DNA of 31,274 nt from JAIQFR01 sp041494445 (GTDB taxonomy: Bacteria > Acidobacteriota > Polarisedimenticolia > Polarisedimenticolales > JAIQFR01): the NCBI GenBank assembly GCA_041494445.1, contig JBGQAU010000032.1:1-31274 (forward strand), given 5' to 3'. The position numbers were made by a program, and so were the translations under genes. Shown piece by piece: positions 23,049-29,451 of this stretch. How positions within the stretch are numbered: the stretch's first letter is position 1; each line of letters opens with the position of its first letter. The notes under the pieces were generated by a model. The model saw only the letters and a program-made list of their open reading frames with translations, had not been told where the DNA came from and ran no database searches.

Positions 23049-23176
23049 TTGCCGTGATGAGAGTGAGTCCGCATCCAACTCGCCCGCCTTTGCCGGGCGG
23101 TCTCCGCGAGAGGGGGGCCGCATCGGCGGGGAAGCCGCGAAGAGGGGCGCTCGGTGTCCGAGCGCCCTTTGTGTTT
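23049..23176 (+). ncRNA. Candidate small RNA of about 128 nt, or structured leader of the zinc-ribbon operon
   Basis: A start near 23049 and a perfect intrinsic terminator at 23145-23176 define a transcript with no convincing ORF. Internally, CGCCCG/CGGGCG form a 6-bp hairpin around 23081-23100. CCGC/GCGG and the overlapping GCGG/CCGC are alternative pairings near 23118-23138. I could not match it to RNase P RNA, SRP RNA, tmRNA or a riboswitch consensus. The alternative is that the terminator acts as an attenuator for the gene starting at 23220. Confidence 0.4.
23145..23176 (+). terminator. Strong intrinsic terminator
   Basis: A perfect 10-bp stem, GGGCGCTCGG (23145-23154) and CCGAGCGCCC (23158-23167), with a TGT loop, followed by TTTGTGTTT. 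It is the clearest rho-independent terminator in the window. It lies 43 nt upstream of the next start codon, so it ends the preceding transcript or attenuates the following one. Confidence 0.85.
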
Positions 23177-23219
23177 ACGGCGGCGTCGCGAGCCGCGGAA
23201 TCGCGGTAGGAGAGGCCGC

Positions 23220-24014
23220 ATGCTGGAGCCGAAGGAGCAGTTGAGGCGGCTCGTCGCGATTCAGGACCTGGCCCTCGCGATCCAGTCGGCCCGGGCCGTG
23301 GTCGATGAGGCGCCCGCCCGTATCGAGGAGATCGAGAGCCGCTTCCGCGAGCGCAACGCCGAGTACGTCGCGGTCAAGGAGCGTTTCGACATCCTCGAGA
23401 AGGACCGCAATGACCGCACCCTCGAGCTCGAGACCCTCGAGGTCGCGCGCAAGAAGTTCATGGAATCCCTCATGCAGGTCAAGAACCAGCGCGAGTACGC
23501 GGCCGTGCTCAAGGAGATCGATTCGGTCAAGGCGCACATCGGCGCGCACGAGGAGGCGGTCCTCAAGGGGATGGAGGAGTCCGAAAAGCTCAAGACCGAC
23601 CTCGACGCGCGCTCCGACCACATCGAGCAGGAGCGCATCCGGGTGGGAGAGGAGCACGCGCGCGTCGGGGGCGAGGCCGCCGCCGCCGCGGAACGGATCA
23701 CGGAGGCGGAGCGGGAACGCGCGCGGCTCGAGGCGGACCTTCCGCAGGAACTGATCGAGTCCGTCCGCCGCGTCGAGGAAAGCCGAGGCGGCGTGTTTCT
23801 CGCGAAGGCGGAGAAGGCGCTCTGCCAGGCCTGTTTCGTGCGCGTCCGCCCCCAGGTGTTCCAGGAGATCCGGGCTGCGTCGCGGATCCACAACTGCGGC
23901 CAGTGCCGGCGCTTCCTCTACTACGAGCCGGCGCTCGGGTCCGAGCCCACCGGCCCGCCCGCCAGCGACATCGGCCAGGCAGGGGTCGAGACGGCGAATG
24001 GCGGGGCGGTTTAG
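23220..24014 (+). CDS. C4-type zinc-ribbon protein with long coiled coil
   Basis: A 264-residue protein of the widespread zf-RING_7/DUF164 type. A long charged helix (about 1-190), predicted to be a coiled-coil hairpin, is followed by a zinc ribbon with C202, C205, C226 and C229 (LCQAC and NCGQC). The ATG at 23220 follows TAGGAGAGG at 7 nt. The C-terminal 17 nt overlap the RNase HI-like gene. Its partnership with RNase H-like and YggS genes is common in bacteria, but the molecular function is not established. Confidence 0.9.
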   Translation: MLEPKEQLRRLVAIQDLALAIQSARAVVDEAPARIEEIESRFRERNAEYVAVKERFDILEKDRNDRTLELETLEVARKKFMESLMQVKNQREYAAVLKEIDSVKAHIGAHEEAVLKGMEESEKLKTDLDARSDHIEQERIRVGEEHARVGGEAAAAAERITEAERERARLEADLPQELIESVRRVEESRGGVFLAKAEKALCQACFVRVRPQVFQEIRAASRIHNCGQCRRFLYYEPALGSEPTGPPASDIGQAGVETANGGAV

Positions 24015-24468
24015 AGCGGCCGTCGACGGCGGATCCCGCGGAAACCCCGGCCTCGCGGCCTGGGGCGTGGCGGTTCTCGACGTCGAGGGGCGTTTGGTCG
24101 AGGGGCACGCCGGCACCATCGGCCGCGCCACCAACAACGTCGCGGAGTACCGGGCCCTCGTCGAGGCGCTCAAGCGAGCGGAGGCCGCCGGTGCTACGGA
24201 CGTCGAGATCCGGGCCGACTCCGAGCTGATCGTCCGCCAGATCGAGGGGCGGTACAAGGTGCGGCACCCGGGCCTGCTCCCGCTCCACGCCGAGGCGAAG
24301 CACCGCATCGGGAGGTTCCGCTCGTTCCGGATCGTTCACGTCTCTCGCGGCGAGAACCGGGACGCGGACCGCCTCGTGAACCTGGCGCTCGACCGCGGCG
24401 AGAAGGCGCGTGCGGACGAGACCGTGCAGGTGCTGGTGGTTCCCGAGCCCCCGGCGGTGGAGGCGTGA
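23998..24468 (+). CDS. Ribonuclease HI-like protein
   Basis: A 156-residue RNase H-fold protein. The active-site carboxylates line up as D10 (VDGGSRGNPG), E50 (NNVAEYRAL), D74 (RADSELIVRQ) and D124 (ENRDADRLVN). The basic handle of E. coli RNase HI is absent, as in the archaeal-type and Actinobacteria-type short RNases H. It would degrade RNA in RNA:DNA hybrids. It starts inside the zinc-ribbon gene (17-nt overlap). Its stop is 1 nt before the YggS start, with GGAGG positioned to serve that gene. Confidence 0.9.
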   Translation: MAGRFRAAVDGGSRGNPGLAAWGVAVLDVEGRLVEGHAGTIGRATNNVAEYRALVEALKRAEAAGATDVEIRADSELIVRQIEGRYKVRHPGLLPLHAEAKHRIGRFRSFRIVHVSRGENRDADRLVNLALDRGEKARADETVQVLVVPEPPAVEA

Positions 24469-24469
24469 G

Positions 24470-25150
24470 GTGGAGCCCGGAACGGCCCGCGCCCTCGAGG
24501 ACGTCCGCCTGAGGATCGCGGGGGCGTGCGCGCGCTCCTCGAGGAACCCCGGGGCTGTGGCGCTCGTGGCCGTCTCCAAGACGTTTCCCGCCGATCGCGT
24601 CAGGGATCTGCTCTCGTGCGGGCATGACCTTTTCGGCGAGAACCGCGTGCAGGAGGCGCTCCTGAAGATCCCGCGGGTCGGGCCCGGCGCCCGGTGGCAT
24701 CTCGTCGGCCATCTCCAGCGCAACAAGGCGCGCCACGCGGTCGGCGCCTTCGAGTTGATCCACTCGGTGGACGACCTCGATCTCGCGCGCGAAATGGACC
24801 GTCGAGCCGCCGCGTTGGGAATCGTCCAGCCGGTGCTGGTGCAGGTGAACCTCTCGCGGGAGGCGACGAAGTCCGGGGCCGACGAGGAGGCGGCCCTGCC
24901 GCTCCTCGAGGCGACCGCCGGCCTCGCGGACCTCGCCCTGCGCGGGCTCATGACCATCCCTCCCCCCTGCGAGCATCCCGAGGAGTCCCGGCCCTGGTTC
25001 GCGCGGCTGCGCGATCTCCGCGACCGCGCCGAGGCGCGCCTCGGCCTTAAGCTCCCCGACCTCTCCATGGGGATGAGCGACGACTTCGAGGTCGCGGTCG
25101 AGGAGGGGGCCACGCTCGTCCGCGTCGGCCGCGCCCTTTTCGGGGTCTGA
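24470..25150 (+). CDS. yggS: YggS/PROSC-type PLP homeostasis protein
   Basis: A 226-residue, single-domain alanine-racemase-fold protein that binds PLP and buffers its free level. The PLP lysine is K37 in LVAVSKTFP. GENRVQE and WHLVGHLQRNKAR follow, and the C-terminal LSMGMSDDFEVAVEEGATLVRVG forms the phosphate-binding end. The start is GTG at 24470, one nucleotide after the RNase H stop, with GGAGG 6 nt upstream. In many bacteria yggS precedes divIVA or yggT; here divIVA is next, from its own promoter. Confidence 0.94.
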   Translation: MEPGTARALEDVRLRIAGACARSSRNPGAVALVAVSKTFPADRVRDLLSCGHDLFGENRVQEALLKIPRVGPGARWHLVGHLQRNKARHAVGAFELIHSVDDLDLAREMDRRAAALGIVQPVLVQVNLSREATKSGADEEAALPLLEATAGLADLALRGLMTIPPPCEHPEESRPWFARLRDLRDRAEARLGLKLPDLSMGMSDDFEVAVEEGATLVRVGRALFGV

Positions 25151-25166
25151 CCCCCGCGTTCCATTC

Positions 25167-25195
25167 TTGCAATCGGCGGCGTCGCGGACTATGTT
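25167..25195 (+). promoter_or_regulatory. Promoter for divIVA-hutI
   Basis: TTGCAA (25167-25172), a 17-nt spacer and TATGTT (25190-25195). Transcription would start near 25202 and give a leader of about 27 nt with CCGGAGGT before the ATG at 25229. Confidence 0.5.
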
Positions 25196-25228
25196 TGCCC
25201 GCGATTTCGGCTCACCGGAGGTCCGAGT

Positions 25229-25744
25229 ATGTCGAGTCGCCTGACCGCGATGGACGTCGAAAAACAGGACTTCAAGCGGGGTCTCAGAGGGTACGACCGG
25301 GACGAGGTCCGCCTGTTCCTCACGGCGGTGTCGGAGGAGGTCGAGCGCCTCAACCTGGACAACGCACAGCTCCGCGAGGAGAGCGGGACACTCCGTGGCC
25401 GACTCGAAGACTTCCGCGAGCGCGAGCGAATGCTCCAGGAAACGCTGCTCACCGCCCAGAAGATGGCCGAGGAGCTGGCCGTCAAGACGCACAGGGAGTC
25501 CGAGCTGCTGATCAAGGAGGCGCGGATCAAGGCCGAGCGCCTCCTCGAGCAGGCCCAGGACCAGCTCGCACGGATCGAGGCCGAGATCGGGCGCGTGAAG
25601 CTCGAACGCGATGCCTTCGAGAACCGGCTGCGGAGCGCCATCGAGGAGCACCTGGCGCTCCTCGACCTCCGCAAGCAGGAGCGCGCGGAGCTGGACAACG
25701 TCCGGTTCCTGCGCCGCCGCAATACATCCACCGAAGCGGGATGA
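25229..25744 (+). CDS. DivIVA-domain coiled-coil protein
   Basis: A 171-residue protein with the N-terminal DivIVA signature: LTAMDVEKQDFKRGLRGYDR (residues 5-24), then EVRLFL, followed by continuous coiled coil to about residue 160. DivIVA-family proteins bind negatively curved membrane at poles or septa and recruit partners; the partner here is not known. The ATG follows GGAGGT by 7-8 nt. The stop overlaps the hutI start as ATGA. A divIVA beside yggS recalls the yggS-(sepF-ylmG)-divIVA clusters of Gram-positive bacteria, though sepF and ylmG are absent here. Confidence 0.9.
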   Translation: MSSRLTAMDVEKQDFKRGLRGYDRDEVRLFLTAVSEEVERLNLDNAQLREESGTLRGRLEDFRERERMLQETLLTAQKMAEELAVKTHRESELLIKEARIKAERLLEQAQDQLARIEAEIGRVKLERDAFENRLRSAIEEHLALLDLRKQERAELDNVRFLRRRNTSTEAG

Positions 25745-27024
25745 TCCTCGCCGACCTGGCCGTCGTCGGCATCTCCGAGCTGGCCACCGCCGAAGGCCGG
25801 ACCGCTCGCACCCGCGCGGACCTCGGCAGGATCCGGACGATCCGGGACGCCGCGGTCGCATGCCGCGCCGGCGTGATCGTGTTCGTCGGCGCCGAGCGCG
25901 ACTTCCGCCAGGCGGTCGCGATCGAGCCCGGCGGCCGGGTGGTGGACGCGCGCGCGGGCACGGTCCTCCCGGGCTTCGTGGACGCCCACACGCACCTTCC
26001 CTTCGCGGGCTGGCGCGAGTCGGAGTTCGACGAGCGGCTTCGCGGCGCGACCTATTCCGAGATCGCCGCACGTGGCGGCGGAATCCTCTCGACCGTCGCG
26101 GCAACCCGCGCCATCGGGCAGGAAGCGCTCCTCGCCCTGGTTCGGGCGCGGCTCGACGCGATGCTCGCCCTCGGGACCACCACGGTCGAGGCGAAGAGCG
26201 GTTACGGCCTTTCGCTCGACGCGGAGCTGAAGCAGCTCGAGTCCCTGCGCGCCGCGGCGGACGGCCATCCCGTCGAAGTCGTCCCGACGTTCCTGGGGGC
26301 CCACGCGGTCCCCCCGGAATACCGGGCGAACCGTGAGGGTTACCTGCGCCTGCTCGTCGAGCAGATGATCCCGGAGGTCGCGCGGCGCGGTCTGGCGGAG
26401 TACGCCGACGCGTTCGTGGACGCCCACGCGTTCTCGATCGACGAGGCGCGGCGGGTGCTGCTCGCCGCGCGGGAGCGGGGGCTCGGCGTGAGAGTCCACG
26501 CGGATCAGCTGGCCGCGGACGGCGCCGCGGAGCTGGCCGCGGAGCTTCACGCGGCCTCCGCGGACCACCTGGAGCACGTCTCGGACGCCGGAATCGCAGC
26601 GCTGGCCCGGAGCGGCACCTGCGGCGTGCTGCTGCCGGCGGCGGCGTTCTTCCTCATGCAGGACCGGCGACCGCCGGCGCGCAGGCTCGTGGACGGGGGC
26701 GTGCCGGTGGTGGCCGCGACCGACTTCAACCCAGGGTCCTGCCCCACCGAGTCCATGAGCGCGGTGATGTGGTTCGCCTGCCTCGCGGCCGGTCTCGGTG
26801 TGGACGAGGCCATCACCGCGACGACCCTGAACGCCGCGCACTCCCTCGGGCGGGCGGACCGGACCGGGAGCCTCGAGCCGGGCAAGCGCGCCGACCTCGT
26901 GGTCCACGCGGTCCCGAACCGTTACCACCTGGTCTACCGTTTCGGGGTCCCGCGCGTCCGCACGGTGGTCGCCGGCGGCCGCGTCGTCGCCGACGACGGG
27001 CAGGTCCTGCCGCGGGCCTCCTAG
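25741..27024 (+). CDS. hutI: Imidazolonepropionase
   Basis: Opens the imidazolone ring in histidine degradation, giving N-formimino-L-glutamate. It is a 427-residue amidohydrolase. The metal-binding HxH is H83/H85 in GFVDAHTHLPFAG. Further conserved segments are TTVEAKSGYGLS, FLGAHAVPPEY, VHADQLA, and the C-terminal AATDFNPGSCPTESMSAV with the catalytic Asp. The full-length match is clear. The rest of the hut pathway (hutH, hutU, hutG or hutF) is not in the window. Coupling to divIVA by a 4-nt overlap looks accidental or organisational rather than metabolic. Confidence 0.95.
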   Translation: MILADLAVVGISELATAEGRTARTRADLGRIRTIRDAAVACRAGVIVFVGAERDFRQAVAIEPGGRVVDARAGTVLPGFVDAHTHLPFAGWRESEFDERLRGATYSEIAARGGGILSTVAATRAIGQEALLALVRARLDAMLALGTTTVEAKSGYGLSLDAELKQLESLRAAADGHPVEVVPTFLGAHAVPPEYRANREGYLRLLVEQMIPEVARRGLAEYADAFVDAHAFSIDEARRVLLAARERGLGVRVHADQLAADGAAELAAELHAASADHLEHVSDAGIAALARSGTCGVLLPAAAFFLMQDRRPPARRLVDGGVPVVAATDFNPGSCPTESMSAVMWFACLAAGLGVDEAITATTLNAAHSLGRADRTGSLEPGKRADLVVHAVPNRYHLVYRFGVPRVRTVVAGGRVVADDGQVLPRAS

Positions 27025-27028
27025 GCGT

Positions 27029-27394
27029 CTAGAAGAGCGGGGCTTTCTCTTTCTGGTAGAAGCGGTAGTTGTAGACGGTGACCTTGAGGTCGATCGGCTG
27101 CTCGTACGAGGCGGTGATGACCATCTCGTTGGCGGTCCGCTCGACCTTGAGGTCCTTCTTCTTGAGCGGGATCTCCAGCTCGACGGCCTTGTCGAGGATC
27201 CGCTTCGCCACCTCGGCGTCCTGATTTCGCACCGCGGCGAACCGACATTCCTGCTGGATGAAGTCGCCGAACTCGTAGGCGCTGATCCGGACCGGGATGA
27301 TCTTCACGCCGATGAAGATCCCTACCGCCACGAACACCAGAGCGATCAGCAGTCCGATGCGCCCTTCGCCCTTCTCGTTGCGTAGCATGACCAC
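27029..27394 (-). CDS. Small single-pass membrane protein of unknown function
   Basis: A 121-residue protein with a short basic N-terminus and one transmembrane segment, GLLIALVFVAVGIFIGVKII (about residues 14-33). An extracytoplasmic or cytoplasmic domain of about 85 residues follows, with FGDFIQQECRFAA and repeated charged/aromatic strands (VYNYRFYQKE). It resembles small DUF4845-like pili- or secretion-associated hypotheticals, but I do not claim that. The GTG at 27394 has GGAG 6 nt upstream; the ATG at 27388 is the alternative. It ends 4 nt from convergent hutI and has its own good promoter. Confidence 0.75.
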   Translation of the reverse strand: MVMLRNEKGEGRIGLLIALVFVAVGIFIGVKIIPVRISAYEFGDFIQQECRFAAVRNQDAEVAKRILDKAVELEIPLKKKDLKVERTANEMVITASYEQPIDLKVTVYNYRFYQKEKAPLF

Positions 27395-27451
27395 ATCCCG
27401 CTCCCCCGGAGCACACGCCCCGCCTCGCGGCAGGCGCCGCGGCCAGGGTCG

Positions 27452-27480
27452 AATATAGGTTTCGCCCCGTCCTGCGACAA
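27452..27480 (-). promoter_or_regulatory. Promoter of the small membrane protein gene
   Basis: On the minus strand, TTGTCG (27480-27475), a 17-nt spacer and TATATT (27457-27452). Transcription would start near 27445, about 50 nt before the GTG. The remainder of 27395-27539 shows no gene. Confidence 0.55.
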
Positions 27481-27539
27481 CCCGGACTCGGTGCCGCCTG
27501 GACTCGCGTGGAGGATGTGGCGAGGAGGGTCGGGGCCCG

Positions 27540-27986
27540 CTATCTCTTGAAAAGGTTGTCGAAGGCCGACTTCGGATCGCCTGACTGCGGGGTGCCGGTC
27601 CTGCGGCCGGTGGCGTCGAGGACGAGGCGCGCGTCGTACAGCGTGCAGGCGTTCGCCTTTCCCTTGTCGGGAACCCGCTCGGGCACGTCCGCGCGGCACT
27701 CCCACCGGGCGGCCGTGTCGAAGTGCCGGCAGGCGCGGCAAGAGTGCAGCGGCGCGTTGCAATGCGGGCAGGTGGTCTCCGGGCCGATCGCCCCGATCGC
27801 CTGGATGTTGCGGCCGCAGTCCGGGCAGCGCACGACCTCGTTCGCCTCGCGGTTCAGCGCGTGCTTCAGCGACCGCTGTTGCGCCTTCTCCTCGGGGGTT
27901 AGGGGCTTCTGCGGAGGGGGCGTACGCCGCGCCCGATCCTGCCAGTCCGTATCCTTATAGCCTTGCTGCCGATACTTCTGCGACAA
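27540..27986 (-). CDS. Zinc-ribbon protein with an N-terminal KYRQQGY segment, TTG start
   Basis: A 148-residue cytoplasmic protein. The N-terminus LSQKYRQQGYKDTDWQDR is followed by a basic, Pro-rich stretch. Two zinc-knuckle CxxC pairs follow (CPDCGRN, CPHCNAP), then CRACRHFD, and later single Cys residues in RWECRAD and NACTLYDARL. The start is a TTG at 27986, chosen because GGAGGAG sits 6 nt upstream; no ATG or GTG in frame is better placed. It begins 32 nt after the aminotransferase stop and is probably its operon partner. Function unknown. Confidence 0.72.
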   Translation of the reverse strand: MSQKYRQQGYKDTDWQDRARRTPPPQKPLTPEEKAQQRSLKHALNREANEVVRCPDCGRNIQAIGAIGPETTCPHCNAPLHSCRACRHFDTAARWECRADVPERVPDKGKANACTLYDARLVLDATGRRTGTPQSGDPKSAFDNLFKR

Positions 27987-28018
27987 AGAGTCTCCTCCGA
28001 TGCTTCGACGAACGAGGG

Positions 28019-29239
28019 TCACGCGAGCTCGCGGAACGCCTCCTCGATGCGCTCGCATGCCCAGTCCAACTCCTCCCGCGTGATCACGAGGGGCGGTGCG
28101 AAGCGTAGGGTGTTCACGTGGGTCTCCTTGCAAAGGAGCCCTTTCTTCATCAGCGCCTCGCAGTAGCGGCGCGCGCCTCCCGCCTCCGGGTTGAGCTCGA
28201 CGCCGATCCACAGCCCCTTGCCGCGGACCTCCTTGACGTGCGCGTTCTTCATCCCTCTGAGGCGCGCCAGGAAGTAGGCGCCGAGTCGCTCGGAGTTCTC
28301 CACGAGCTTCTCCTCGACCAGCACCCGGAGCGCCTCCCGCGCCACCGCGGCGGCGAGCGGGTTGCCGCCGAAAGTCGATCCGTGGTCGCCGGGCCGGAAC
28401 ACGCCCATGACCTCGTCGTCCGCGAGGATGGCGGACACGGGATAGAACCCGCCGCCGAGAGCTTTGCCCACGATGACGATATCCGGGCGAACCCCCTCGT
28501 GCTGGAACGCGAACAGCTTCCCCGTGCGGCCGAGCCCCGACTGGATCTCGTCCACGACGAGCAGGGCCCTGTGCTTCCGGCACTCCTCCTCGATGCCCCT
28601 GAGGTAACCGTCGGGCGGGACGATGATTCCGCTTTCGCCCTGGATCGGCTCGACCATGACCGCCACCACGTTGGGGTTCATCGCGCGGCGCACCGCCTCG
28701 AGGTCCCCGTACGGGAGGATCGTGAAGCCCGGGGTGAACGGGCCGAAGCCGTCACGGTACTGGGGGTCGTCGGAGAAGCTGACGATGGTGGTCGTGCGGC
28801 CGTGGAAGTTCCCGGAGAAGACCAGGATTTCGGCTTTGCCGTCCGGGACTCCCTTGACCTTGTACCCCCACTTTCTCGCCGCCTTCACCGCGGTCTCGAC
28901 CGCCTCCGCGCCGGAGTTCATCGGGAGCACGCGGCGGTAGCCGGTCAGCTCGCAGATCTGCTGGTAGAGCGGCCCGAGCTGGTCGTTCCGGAACGCCCGG
29001 GAAGTGAGCGTCACCTTGGCTGCCTGCTCCGCCATCGCCCTGCGGATGCGCGGGTGACAGTGTCCCTGGTTCACGGCGGAGTAGGCCGCCAGGAAGTCCA
29101 GATACCGGGTCCCCTCCACGTCCCAGACCCAGACGCCCTCGGCCCTCTCGACGACCACGTCCAGCGGGTGGTAATTGTGCGCGCCGCACTCGTCCTCGAT
29201 CCGAATGTAGTCTTTAGCGGACTTCTTGACGGTTTCCAT
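28019..29239 (-). CDS. rocD: Ornithine aminotransferase (class III)
   Basis: A PLP enzyme converting ornithine and 2-oxoglutarate to glutamate semialdehyde and glutamate. The 406-residue product has the class III aminotransferase features GAHNYHPLDVVVERAEG at the N-terminus, NSGAEAVETAVKAARKWGY, FHGRTTTIVSFSDD and LLVVDEIQSGLGRTG. The PLP lysine is K259 in DIVIVGKALGGG, and GDHGSTFGGNPLA follows. The close match to ornithine-oxo-acid transaminases favours rocD over acetylornithine aminotransferase. The ATG at 29239 follows GGAG closely. A second GGAG lies further upstream. Confidence 0.9.
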   Translation of the reverse strand: METVKKSAKDYIRIEDECGAHNYHPLDVVVERAEGVWVWDVEGTRYLDFLAAYSAVNQGHCHPRIRRAMAEQAAKVTLTSRAFRNDQLGPLYQQICELTGYRRVLPMNSGAEAVETAVKAARKWGYKVKGVPDGKAEILVFSGNFHGRTTTIVSFSDDPQYRDGFGPFTPGFTILPYGDLEAVRRAMNPNVVAVMVEPIQGESGIIVPPDGYLRGIEEECRKHRALLVVDEIQSGLGRTGKLFAFQHEGVRPDIVIVGKALGGGFYPVSAILADDEVMGVFRPGDHGSTFGGNPLAAAVAREALRVLVEEKLVENSERLGAYFLARLRGMKNAHVKEVRGKGLWIGVELNPEAGGARRYCEALMKKGLLCKETHVNTLRFAPPLVITREELDWACERIEEAFRELA

Positions 29240-29325
29240 GGTCTCCAGGGTCTCCTCGGCGCTCCTCGCGGTCCTGCGGCGTCCAGCGCGGCGGGTTCTC
29301 GAGCGGGGGAGCGATTCGTGGACCA

Positions 29326-29331
29326 AGGATA
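29326..29331 (-). promoter_or_regulatory. Extended -10 candidate for the aminotransferase
   Basis: TATCCT preceded by TGC (extended -10) on the minus strand, with no clear -35. The region 29240-29451 otherwise carries only the divergent promoter below and no gene. Confidence 0.3.
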
Positions 29332-29364
29332 GCACACGGGGAGGACCCCGGCCGCCGGCGCGGC

Positions 29365-29393
29365 TTGACGGGTCTTCCACGGGGCGGAATAAT
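29365..29393 (+). promoter_or_regulatory. Strong sigma70-type promoter for the MMPL/RND gene
   Basis: TTGACG (29365-29370), a 17-nt spacer and AATAAT (29388-29393), which matches five of six consensus -10 bases. Transcription would start near 29400. A GGAG lies about 10 nt before the ATG at 29452. Confidence 0.62.
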
Positions 29394-29451
29394 CGCGCTC
29401 TCCGGCCGGGACCGGAGCCCTGCCCCTGCGACGATCTGGAGCCATTGCTGC

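Noticed and set aside
23049..23145. RNase P RNA, because rnpB lies near the zinc-ribbon/RNase H genes in some Actinobacteria
   Set aside because: The transcript is far too short, and the conserved GAGGAAAGTCC-like and ACAGAACCCGGCTTA-like elements are absent.
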